DNA of 64,000 bases from assembly GCA_902706235.1 (NCBI GenBank), contig CACSJR010000012.1, positions 1-64,000 on the forward strand, read 5' to 3'. Positions 56,444 through 64,000 of this stretch are shown here, one piece after another. A program made the translations under genes and the position numbers. Under the pieces are notes generated by a model. That model did not search any database and was not told the DNA's origin. It was given only the letters and a program-made list of their open reading frames with translations. Source of the stretch: Citrobacter sp. 18056 (lineage in GTDB: Bacteria; Pseudomonadota; Gammaproteobacteria; Enterobacterales; Enterobacteriaceae). Position 1 is the first letter of the stretch, and each line of letters begins with the position of its first letter.

Positions 56444-57541
56444 ATGTTTAAAACTCTGGTTGGCATTGCTCTGGTCCTGCTGGCAGGTTTCGCCCAGGCC
56501 GATCGCATTCGCGACCTCACCAGCGTACAGGGCGTGCGGCAAAACTCATTAATTGGCTACGGGCTGGTCGTCGGTCTGGACGGGACGGGTGACCAGACCA
56601 CGCAGACGCCATTTACCACCCAAACCCTGAACAACATGTTGTCGCAGCTCGGGATAACCGTCCCGGCGGGCACCAACATGCAGCTGAAAAACGTGGCGGC
56701 GGTGATGGTCACCGCACAGCTGCCGGCCTTTGGTCGTCAGGGGCAGAACATTGACGTCGTCGTGTCGTCGATGGGTAACGCCAAAAGTCTGCGCGGCGGT
56801 ACGCTGCTGATGACGCCGTTAAAAGGTGTCGACAGCCAGGTTTATGCCTTAGCTCAGGGTAATATTCTGGTCGGCGGGGCGGGTGCCTCGGCGGGGGGCA
56901 GCAGCGTGCAGGTGAACCAGCTTAACGGCGGGCGTATCACCAACGGTGCAACAATCGAGCGTGAATTGCCGAGCCAGTTCGGCGCGGGTAACACCATTAA
57001 CCTGCAGCTGAATGAAGACGATTTCGGCATGGCGCAGCAGATTGCTGACACCATCAACCGTCGCGGCGGCTTCGGTAATGCTACGGCACTGGATGCGCGT
57101 ACCGTACAGATTCAGGCTTCCAGCGGCGGCAGCAATCAGGTGCGGATGCTGGCAGATATTCAAAACCTCGACGTGAACGTCACGCCGCAGGATGCGAAAG
57201 TGATCATCAACTCCCGTACCGGTTCGGTGGTGATGAATCGCGAAGTGACCCTCGACAACTGTGCTGTGGCACAGGGCAATCTGTCGGTGACGGTGAACCG
57301 TTCCGCGCAGGTCAGCCAGCCGGATACGGCGTTTGCAGGTGGTTCGACGGTGGTGACGCCGCAGACGCAAATCGATCTGCGTCAGAGCGGGGGGGCGATG
57401 CAGAGCATTCGCTCCAGCGCCAACCTGAACAACGTCGTTCGCGCGCTGAACACGCTGGGGGCCTCGCCGCTGGAGCTGATGTCGATTCTTCAGTCGATGC
57501 AAACCGCAGGCTGCCTGCGTGCCAAAGTGGAAATTATCTGA
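56444..57541 (+). CDS. flgI: Flagellar P-ring protein FlgI
   Basis: 365 aa with signal peptide (to GFAQA), then [20 protein letters not shown]. It forms the P ring in the peptidoglycan layer with help from FlgA. Its stop overlaps the flgJ start (TGATG). Confidence 0.96.
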   Translation: MFKTLVGIALVLLAGFAQADRIRDLTSVQGVRQNSLIGYGLVVGLDGTGDQTTQTPFTTQTLNNMLSQLGITVPAGTNMQLKNVAAVMVTAQLPAFGRQGQNIDVVVSSMGNAKSLRGGTLLMTPLKGVDSQVYALAQGNILVGGAGASAGGSSVQVNQLNGGRITNGATIERELPSQFGAGNTINLQLNEDDFGMAQQIADTINRRGGFGNATALDARTVQIQASSGGSNQVRMLADIQNLDVNVTPQDAKVIINSRTGSVVMNREVTLDNCAVAQGNLSVTVNRSAQVSQPDTAFAGGSTVVTPQTQIDLRQSGGAMQSIRSSANLNNVVRALNTLGASPLELMSILQSMQTAGCLRAKVEII

Positions 57542-58494
57542 TGCTCGGCGACAGCAAACTGATGAGCAGCGCGGCCTGGGACGCGCAATCGCTGAATGAG
57601 CTGAAAATCAGTGCCGGGAAAGACCCGCAGGCGAACGTAAAGCCTGTGGCCCGGCAGGTCGAAGGTATGTTTGTGCAGATGATGCTGAAAAGTATGCGTG
57701 ACGCGCTGCCCAAAGACGGTTTATTCAGCAGCGACCAGTCGCGTCTTTACACCAGTATGTACGATCAGCAGATTGCCCAGCAAATGACGGCGGGCAAAGG
57801 GTTAGGGCTGGCAGATGAGATGGTCAAACAGATGACCGCGAATCAGGACGGGCCGAAAGAGTTGCCTGCCCAGGTGCCGCTCAAGTTTGATCTCGAAACC
57901 GTCACCCGCTATCAGAACTCGGCGCTGACGCAGATGGTACACAAGGCCTTGCCGAAAACGCCAAGTGCCTCTGATGCCGCCGATGTGCCCGGCGACAGCC
58001 ACGACTTCCTGGCCCAGCTTTCCCTTCCGGCGAAGCTTGCCAGTGAGCAGAGCGGCATTCCGCATCACCTGATCCTCGCCCAGGCGGCGCTGGAATCAGG
58101 CTGGGGCCAGCGGCAGATCCGCCGTGAAAACGGTGAGCCGAGCTTTAACCTGTTCGGCGTGAAGGCCTCTGCTGACTGGAAAGGCAAAGTTACGGAAATC
58201 ACCACCAGCGAATATGAAAACGGTGAGATGAAGAAGGTGAAAGCCCGTTTCCGCGTCTATGCCTCGTATCTTGAAGCGTTGTCCGACTACGTTGGCCTGT
58301 TGACGCGTAACCCGCGCTATGCCGCCGTGACCTCAGCTTCGACGCCGGAGCAGGGCGCACAGGCACTACAGAAGGCCGGTTATGCCACTGACCCGAACTA
58401 TGCCCGCAAGCTGACCGGGATGATCCAACAGCTGAAATCGATGAGCGAAAAGGTGGGCAAGGCTTACGGCAACGATATCGAAAATCTGTTCTGA
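57541..58494 (+). CDS. flgJ: Flagellar rod cap and muramidase FlgJ
   Basis: 317 aa with two domains: an N-terminal rod-capping part (about 1-150, with VEGMFVQMMLKSMRDALP) and a C-terminal glucosaminidase domain (about 165-317, LILAQAALESGWGQRQI with the catalytic Glu). It opens the peptidoglycan for the rod. Confidence 0.95.
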   Translation: MLGDSKLMSSAAWDAQSLNELKISAGKDPQANVKPVARQVEGMFVQMMLKSMRDALPKDGLFSSDQSRLYTSMYDQQIAQQMTAGKGLGLADEMVKQMTANQDGPKELPAQVPLKFDLETVTRYQNSALTQMVHKALPKTPSASDAADVPGDSHDFLAQLSLPAKLASEQSGIPHHLILAQAALESGWGQRQIRRENGEPSFNLFGVKASADWKGKVTEITTSEYENGEMKKVKARFRVYASYLEALSDYVGLLTRNPRYAAVTSASTPEQGAQALQKAGYATDPNYARKLTGMIQQLKSMSEKVGKAYGNDIENLF

Positions 58495-58500
58495 AACGCC

Positions 58501-58527
58501 TCAAGTTCAGCTGATCGGTGCCGATAA
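58501..58527 (+). promoter_or_regulatory. Sigma-28 (FliA) promoter of flgKL
   Basis: TCAAGTTC, 11 bases, GCCGATAA. The -10 element is perfect. It lies 42 bases before the flgK start and drives the late hook-filament junction genes. Confidence 0.9.
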
Positions 58528-58568
58528 TTCAGGTCAGGACTCGTGTCTAAAAGAATAAAGGAACCTCC

Positions 58569-60227
58569 ATGTCCAGTTTAATGAATAGCGCAATGAGTGG
58601 GCTCGGTGCGGCTCAGGCGGCACTGAACACCGTCAGTAATAACATTGCCAGTTATAACGTGTCCGGCTATACCCGCCAGACGACGGTCCTCTCTGCGGCG
58701 AACAGCACGCTGGGCGCGGGCGGTTGGGTGGGCAATGGAGTCACGGTCTCGGGCGTACAGCGCGAGTACAACGCTTTTATCACCAATCAGCTGAATGCGG
58801 CGCAAAACCAGAGCAGTGGCCTGACCACACGCTACCAGCAGATGTCGAAAATCGACGATTTGATGTCCGATACCACGAACTCGATTTCCGCCACACTGCA
58901 GGATTTCTTCACCAGCCTGCAAACCCTGGTGAGCAACGCCGAAGATCCGGCGGCGCGTCAGGCGGTGTTAGGCAAAGCCCAGGGACTGGTCAATCAGTTT
59001 AAGACTACCGATCAGTATCTGCGTGACCAGGATAAACAGGTCAACGGCGCGATTGCATCAACCGTTTCGCAGATCAATAACTACTCGCAGCAGATTGCGA
59101 CGCTGAACGATAAAATTTCCAAACTGACCGGCGTCGGCGCGGGAGCTTCACCGAATGACCTACTCGACCAGCGCGATCAGCTCGTCAGCCAACTGAACCA
59201 GCTGGTGGGCGTGGAAGTGAACGTGCAGGACGGTGGCACGTACAACATCACCATGGCCAACGGTTACAACCTGGTGCAGGGCAGCAACGCCCGTCAGCTG
59301 GCCGCAGTGCCAAGCAGCGCCGATCCTTCGCGGACCACTGTCGCTTACGTGGATAACGTGGCGGGTAATGTTGAAATCCCGGAAAAATTGCTGACCAGCG
59401 GTTCACTCGGTGGCCTGCTGACGTTCCGTTCTCAGGATCTGGACCAGACGCGTAACAGCCTGAACCAGATGGCACTAGCGTTTGCCGATGCGTTCAACCA
59501 GCAAAATGCGAAAGGCATCTATACCGATGCCCAGGGCAACACCCATGATGGCGAAAAATTCTTCAATATTGGCGACCCAACGGCGTTGAGTAATACCAAA
59601 AACACCGGGTCTGCGAGCCTCGGTGTGACCATGACCGACAGCACACAGGTGCAGGCCAGCGACTATAAGGTGAGCTACGACGGCATAAAGTGGAATGTCA
59701 CCCGCTTGTCAGACAACACCAACGTAACCACCACGACCGGAAGCGATGGCAGCCTGCAATTCGACGGTTTAAGTGTGAAGATAAGCAGTGGCACCGTTCA
59801 GGCTAATGACAGTTTTACCGTTAAACCAGTCGCCAATGCCATCGTTAACATGAGCATGGCACTGACCGATGCCAGCCAGATAGCGATGGGTGTCAATGAT
59901 GACGAGACCGGTGAGAGCGATAACCGCAACGGGCAGGCGCTGCTGGACTTGCAAAATAGCAAACTGGTCGGCGGCAATAAAACCGTCAACGACGCTTACG
60001 CCTCTCTGGTCAGTGACGTGGGGAACAAAACCTCGACGCTCGAAACCAGCAGCACGACGCAGGGTAACGTTGTGACCCAACTGACCAAGCAGCAGCAATC
60101 TATTTCCGGCGTAAACCTCGATGAAGAGTACGGCAACCTGCAACTGTATCAACAGTACTATCTGGCCAACGCCCAGGTAATGCAGACCGCCAGCACGCTT
60201 TTCGACGCGCTGATCAATATTCGCTAA
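58569..60227 (+). CDS. flgK: Hook-filament junction protein FlgK (HAP1)
   Basis: 552 aa. Conserved coiled ends: MNSAMSGLGAAQAALNTVSN at the start and EEYGNLQLYQQYYLANAQVM near the end, with a variable middle. It joins hook to filament with FlgL and is exported with FlgN. Confidence 0.96.
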   Translation: MSSLMNSAMSGLGAAQAALNTVSNNIASYNVSGYTRQTTVLSAANSTLGAGGWVGNGVTVSGVQREYNAFITNQLNAAQNQSSGLTTRYQQMSKIDDLMSDTTNSISATLQDFFTSLQTLVSNAEDPAARQAVLGKAQGLVNQFKTTDQYLRDQDKQVNGAIASTVSQINNYSQQIATLNDKISKLTGVGAGASPNDLLDQRDQLVSQLNQLVGVEVNVQDGGTYNITMANGYNLVQGSNARQLAAVPSSADPSRTTVAYVDNVAGNVEIPEKLLTSGSLGGLLTFRSQDLDQTRNSLNQMALAFADAFNQQNAKGIYTDAQGNTHDGEKFFNIGDPTALSNTKNTGSASLGVTMTDSTQVQASDYKVSYDGIKWNVTRLSDNTNVTTTTGSDGSLQFDGLSVKISSGTVQANDSFTVKPVANAIVNMSMALTDASQIAMGVNDDETGESDNRNGQALLDLQNSKLVGGNKTVNDAYASLVSDVGNKTSTLETSSTTQGNVVTQLTKQQQSISGVNLDEEYGNLQLYQQYYLANAQVMQTASTLFDALINIR

Positions 60228-60240
60228 GGAGCCCTGACCG

Positions 60241-61194
60241 ATGCGTATTAGTACCTTAATGATGTATCAGCAGACGATGGGGGGCATTACCAACTCCCAG
60301 TCTTCCTGGCTGAAATATGGCGAACAGATGTCCACCGGCCTGCGCGTTAACCGTCCGTCGGATGACCCGATTGCCGCGTCACAGGCGGTTGTGCTGTCTC
60401 AGGCGCAGTCCCAGACCAGCCAGTATGCGTCCGCGCGTAGCTTCGCCACTCAGCGTATTTCACAGGAAGAAAACACGCTGTCGTCGGTGACGTCGTCGAT
60501 TCAAGCGGCGCAGGAAAAAATCGTTTATGCCGGGAACGGCACGCTGAGTGACGATGACCGCGCCTCGCTGGCTACCGATTTACAGGGTATCCGCGACCAG
60601 TTGATGAACCTCGCCAACAGCCAGGACGGTAACGGGCGCTACATGTTTGCCGGTTATAAGACGGATACCGCGCCGTTCGATGCCGCCACCGGTACGTATT
60701 CGGGCGGCATCACCAACGTTGAACAGCAGGTTGATTCTTCCCGAACCATGGTTATTGGCCACACCGGCGACAAAATTTTTGAATCGGTGACCTCGAATGC
60801 GGTGAAAAACCCCGACGGCAGTATTCCCGGCCCGAACCTGTTCAAGGTTCTGGATGATGCGATTGCTGCGTTGAAAATACCGGTCGCGGATGACGATGCG
60901 GCGCAAGCCACGGCCCAGGCTACTATCGACGTCGCCAACCGCGGCCTGCGTAACTCGCTGAACAACGTGCTGAGCGTGCGGGCTGAAGTCGGTACTCAGC
61001 TTAACGAACTGGACAAACTGGACGCGCTGGGCGATGACCGTACGTTGAGTCAGACTCAGCAGATGAGCGACCTGGTAAACGTGGACTGGAACTCGACGAT
61101 TTCCAACTACACCATGCAGCAGGCGGCCCTAACGGCGTCGTATAAAGCGTTCACCGATATGCAAGGCATGTCCCTGTTCCAGTTGAATAAATAA
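60241..61194 (+). CDS. flgL: Hook-filament junction protein FlgL (HAP3)
   Basis: 317 aa, flagellin-like ends (MRISTLMMYQQTMGGITNSQ; STISNYTMQQAALTASYKAF). It lies 13 bases after flgK. In E. coli rne follows; here a terminator and unrelated genes do. Confidence 0.95.
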   Translation: MRISTLMMYQQTMGGITNSQSSWLKYGEQMSTGLRVNRPSDDPIAASQAVVLSQAQSQTSQYASARSFATQRISQEENTLSSVTSSIQAAQEKIVYAGNGTLSDDDRASLATDLQGIRDQLMNLANSQDGNGRYMFAGYKTDTAPFDAATGTYSGGITNVEQQVDSSRTMVIGHTGDKIFESVTSNAVKNPDGSIPGPNLFKVLDDAIAALKIPVADDDAAQATAQATIDVANRGLRNSLNNVLSVRAEVGTQLNELDKLDALGDDRTLSQTQQMSDLVNVDWNSTISNYTMQQAALTASYKAFTDMQGMSLFQLNK

Positions 61195-61240
61195 GATTTA
61201 ACGGTTTAGAACATGTCTTGAAACTGGCCATGTTCTCTGT

Positions 61241-61275
61241 GCCCGCACCACTCACCCCGGTGCGGGCTTTTTTTT
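61241..61275 (+). terminator. Terminator of flgKL
   Basis: GCCCGCACC, loop of 9 bases, GGTGCGGGC and eight T, about 46 bases after flgL. Confidence 0.9.
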
Positions 61276-61310
61276 GTTTTGCGGACCGGGGCTTTTAACA
61301 GCCCGTTGTT

Positions 61311-61559
61311 TTATTTACGGCCCAGCAAAAAGCCGAATACCACACCGACGGCGGCGGCTACCGCAAGTCCGGCAATCGGGTTAGTCGACACCTGGTCACG
61401 TACGTTATCGGTAGCGTCCCGCACAGCGTAACTGGCCTGCGAAGCATATTTGCGCGCAGCACCTTTGAGTTCATTGTCGGGGCTGTTGGTGTGTTTGCCA
61501 TATAATTCACGTGCCGTACCTGCCGCTTCGTTCAGTTTATCTTCGGTTTTATCAAACAT
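61311..61559 (-). CDS. DUF883 family small membrane protein (YqjD/ElaB-like)
   Basis: 82 aa from MFDKTEDKLNEAAG at 61559, with GGAGCT upstream; a longer frame to 61613 is less likely. An N-terminal helical, polar region (AAGTARELYGKHTNSPDNELKGAARKY) is followed by one C-terminal membrane helix with a small-residue-rich core (PIAGLAVAAAVGVVFGFLLGRK). This is the YqjD/ElaB layout; E. coli relatives bind ribosomes at the inner membrane in stationary phase. It is a stand-alone gene between flgL and melR, absent at this position in E. coli. Confidence 0.82.
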   Translation of the reverse strand: MFDKTEDKLNEAAGTARELYGKHTNSPDNELKGAARKYASQASYAVRDATDNVRDQVSTNPIAGLAVAAAVGVVFGFLLGRK

Positions 61560-61764
61560 ACTGAGCTCCTGAAATGTCATTGAACTATTAAGTATAGCGC
61601 TGAGAAGCGGCACCCTATTTTTCCAGGAGTAAACCTAAAAAGGCGTCTTTGCTGCACTCAGCACCCGTCACCGTTCGGGCACAGCACGTTGCCGCGGCAG
61701 TTCGTCTGGCTTTCACCCATTACAACGGGATAGAAGTGTTTGAATGCCAGATATTGTCTTCTGA

Positions 61765-62694
61765 TTAACTGTCGCAGCTTAGCTGGCGGAGCTTGCGATA
61801 GTTTTGTGGTGACATGCCGACATATTTGTTAAAGGTGCTATAGAAACTGCTGCTGGAGTGGAAACCTGCGGTCAGCGCGATATCAAGAATCGACTTGTCG
61901 GTATCACTTAACAGTGCCCGCACATGGTTTACCCGCATTGCCGTGATGTATTGCTTCATGGTGAGTTGCATCACGCGCTGAAATATACCCATCGCATAAT
62001 TAGGGTTAAGTTTGGCATGTTCTGCCACCTTTTCGATGGTCAGTGCCTGGTCGTAATTCGCCCCAATAAATTCCAGCATCTGGCTGACATAAAACTGTGC
62101 ATGGCGCGACACATTGTTGCTACTGCGGCGAGTGCTGGCGGTTTTATTCACCAGAATCGGTTGCCAGCCGGACAGGCTAAAACGCTTGAGCATCAGGCAA
62201 ATTTCATCAATGGCTAACTGGCGAATTTGCTCGTTAGGGCTGTTGATCTCTTGTTGCCAACGCCGGACTTCGAAGGGGCTGAGTTGCTGAGCGGTGAGCG
62301 ACTTAAGCACTGTCCCGTGGGTGATGTGGTTGACAAGCTGCCGGTCCAGCGGCCATGAAAGAAAAAGGTGCATCGGCAGATTAAATATCGCCATATTCAG
62401 GCAGTCACCTGGGCGCGTCAGTTGATGTGGGGTACAGGCCCAAAAAATCGTGATATGCCCTTGTTTAATCTGTACCTTTTCATTATTAATTATATATTCT
62501 ACGTCGCCATCAAACGGCACATTAACCTCAACCTGCCCATGCCAGTGGCAGGACTCCATGGGGCGTGGCCGACGCAACTCAATATCCATACGTTGATATT
62601 CGGAGTAGAGCGACAACGGGCTGCGCGTTTTGCTGTCGGTGCTGCTGCACATATGCGGGTCGGGCGGCAGATGGTCTGGGATGATAGGCATCAT
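61765..62694 (-). CDS. melR: Melibiose operon regulator MelR (AraC family)
   Basis: 309 aa. N-terminal cupin-like sensor domain (SHWHGQVEVN-type segment, here CHWHGQVEVNVPFDGDVEY) and C-terminal AraC helix-turn-helix pair at about 205-300 (LTIEKVAEHAKLNPNYAMGIF; ILDIALTAGFHSSSSFYSTF). The match to E. coli MelR is very close over SPLSLYSEYQRM and QLSPFEVRRWQQE. It activates melAB when melibiose is present and represses its own gene. The N-terminal dozen residues vary. Divergent from melA. Confidence 0.95.
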   Translation of the reverse strand: MMPIIPDHLPPDPHMCSSTDSKTRSPLSLYSEYQRMDIELRRPRPMESCHWHGQVEVNVPFDGDVEYIINNEKVQIKQGHITIFWACTPHQLTRPGDCLNMAIFNLPMHLFLSWPLDRQLVNHITHGTVLKSLTAQQLSPFEVRRWQQEINSPNEQIRQLAIDEICLMLKRFSLSGWQPILVNKTASTRRSSNNVSRHAQFYVSQMLEFIGANYDQALTIEKVAEHAKLNPNYAMGIFQRVMQLTMKQYITAMRVNHVRALLSDTDKSILDIALTAGFHSSSSFYSTFNKYVGMSPQNYRKLRQLSCDS

Positions 62695-62962
62695 TCTCTC
62701 CGGTTCCTGAATTATCAGAATTTTGGCACAAAGGCAGTAGTGAGACTGTGAAATGGGTAAGGCTTCCGCAAGCGGATGACGAATTTGTTACCTCACAGGC
62801 CGCTATTCTCTTCTTTCCTGACTAAAAACTCCGGAAAACTCAGATTTACAGGCCCGATAGTAGCATTCTGAGTTTTCAGGAATGCTCTGCAGGGAAGAGG
62901 GAGGAGAAGCGAGAAACGGCGTGCCACTCTGAATGGGTTCATTAATGCCACGGAGAGAGAAA
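62695..62962. promoter_or_regulatory. Divergent control region melR / melA
   Basis: 268 bases. It contains an 11-bp perfect inverted repeat GAAAACTCAGA (62834-62844) and TCTGAGTTTTC (62867-62877), a plausible MelR target. I did not find a CRP site matching the consensus well by eye, though E. coli melAB needs CRP. A GGAGAGAG ribosome site precedes melA. Confidence 0.6.
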
Positions 62963-64000
62963 ATGTCAGCACCCAAAATAACCTTTATCGGCGCAGGTTC
63001 GACTATTTTTGTGAAAAACATTCTCGGCGATGTGTTTCATCGTCCGGCGCTGAAATCCGCCCATATCGCGCTGATGGATATTGACGAAACCCGACTGGAA
63101 GAGTCGCACATTGTGGTGCGCAAGCTGATGGATTCGGCAGGCGCTTGCGGAAAAATCACCTGTCATACCGATCAGAAAACTGCGCTTCAGGGTGCGGATT
63201 TCGTGGTGGTGGCGTTTCAGATTGGTGGCTATGAACCCTGCACAGTGACTGACTTTGCAGTCTGCAAAAAGCACGGACTGGAACAGACTATTGCGGATAC
63301 GTTAGGCCCTGGCGGCATTATGCGTGCACTGCGTACCATTCCGCATTTATGGCAGATTTGTGAAGACATGACGCAAGTCTGCCCGGATGCCACGATGCTG
63401 AACTACGTTAACCCGATGGCAATGAATACCTGGGCGATGTACGCCCGCTACCCGCAAATTAAGCAAGTCGGGTTGTGCCATTCGGTGCAAGGAACGGCGG
63501 AAGAGCTGGCGCGTGATTTGTCCATCGACCCGGCTTCCTTGCGTTATCAGAGTGCTGGTATCAACCACATGGCATTTTATCTCTCGCTGGAGAAAAAGAA
63601 CGACCAGGGAGACTATGTCAGCATTTACCCGGATCTGCTGCGTGCTTATGAGAGCGGGCAAGCGCCGAAACCGAATCTGCATGGTAACGCGCGATGTGAA
63701 AATATTGTCCGCTACGAGATGTTTAAGAAGCTGGGCTATTTCGTCACCGAATCGTCTGAGCATTTCGCGGAATACACGCCCTGGTTTATTAAGCCGGGTC
63801 GTGAAGACCTGATTGCGCGTTATAAAGTGCCCCTGGATGAATATCCGAAACGTTGTGTTGAACAACTGGCCACCTGGCGCAAAGAGCTGGAGGAGTATAA
63901 AACCGCCGATCGGATCGACATCAAGCCCTCGCGCGAATATGCCAGTACCATTATGAACGCGCTGTGGACCGGCGAGCCAAGCGTTATCTATGGCAACGTA
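62963..64000 (+). CDS. melA: Alpha-galactosidase MelA, 3' end outside window
   Basis: The first 346 codons of a family 4 glycosidase that hydrolyses melibiose with NAD and Mn. NAD motif IGAGSTIF (G10-G12), catalytic-site NYVNPM (N150), metal ligands C172 (GLCHSVQG) and H202 (GINHMAFY). Close to E. coli MelA in all visible parts. The open frame runs to the last base with no stop; melB is expected downstream. Confidence 0.95.
   Translation, partial: MSAPKITFIGAGSTIFVKNILGDVFHRPALKSAHIALMDIDETRLEESHIVVRKLMDSAGACGKITCHTDQKTALQGADFVVVAFQIGGYEPCTVTDFAVCKKHGLEQTIADTLGPGGIMRALRTIPHLWQICEDMTQVCPDATMLNYVNPMAMNTWAMYARYPQIKQVGLCHSVQGTAEELARDLSIDPASLRYQSAGINHMAFYLSLEKKNDQGDYVSIYPDLLRAYESGQAPKPNLHGNARCENIVRYEMFKKLGYFVTESSEHFAEYTPWFIKPGREDLIARYKVPLDEYPKRCVEQLATWRKELEEYKTADRIDIKPSREYASTIMNALWTGEPSVIYGNV

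Noticed and set aside
62740-62800. CRP site in the melR-melA region
   Set aside because: Candidate TGTGA or TCACA halves are present but never at the 16-base spacing.

Overview
The window is chromosomal DNA of a member of the Enterobacteriaceae. From about 20.7 kb to 61.2 kb it follows the Escherichia coli K-12 gene order around 23-24 min: serX tRNA, ghrA, ycdXYZ, csgGFED/csgBAC, ymdAB-clsC, opgC/opgGH, yceK/msyB, mdtG, lpxL, trhO, solA, bssS, dinI, pyrC, yceB, rimJ, yceH, yceM, murJ and flgNMA/flgBCDEFGHIJKL. Protein divergence and missing or different neighbours point to an Enterobacter/Lelliottia/Leclercia/Buttiauxella-like genus rather than E. coli. I cannot name the species from this window.

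Region 1 (1-6.35 kb, minus strand) is an oligopeptide-type ABC importer operon: binding protein, two permeases and two ATPases, the last cut by the window edge. A metal-dependent amidohydrolase sits inside it, suggesting uptake followed by hydrolysis of an acylated or cyclic compound. Region 2 (6.35-6.9 kb) holds a tRNA-Ser(GGA) gene and a truncated copy of its 3' end plus terminator, an attachment-site-like duplication.

Region 3 (7.0-20.6 kb) lies between two identical 142-bp copies of the tRNA-Ser gene with its terminator. It carries a complete ddpXABCDF operon for import and cleavage of D-Ala-D-Ala, headed by an RpiR-family regulator. A sigma-54-like promoter and NtrC-like sites lie upstream of that regulator. 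Next comes a cluster I cannot assign to a known pathway: an MFS transporter divergent from a LacI-type regulator, two double-domain SnoaL/NTF2-like proteins and a histidinol-dehydrogenase-family enzyme. Two near-identical palindromes, probable LacI-family operators, lie in the divergent promoter region. This is the best candidate for an undescribed system.

Region 4 (20.7-32.2 kb) is the second tRNA-Ser, ghrA, the ycdX/ycdY pair, ycdZ, both curli operons (the major curlin is divergent from the E. coli one), ymdA, ymdB, the cardiolipin synthase clsC and opgC. Region 5 (32.4-49.6 kb) covers periplasmic glucan synthesis (opgGH), lipid A acylation (lpxL), tRNA hydroxylation (trhO), the SOS gene dinI with a LexA box, pyrC with a PurR box, rimJ and the lipid II flippase murJ. 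mdtH is a clear pseudogene with an internal deletion, and grxB, yceI and yceJ, present here in E. coli, are missing.

Region 6 (49.6-61.2 kb) is the complete flg flagellar block with sigma-28 promoters ahead of flgM and flgK. Region 7 (61.2-64 kb) departs from E. coli, where rne follows flgL. Here there is a small DUF883 membrane protein, then melR and the start of melA (melibiose use), which runs off the window.
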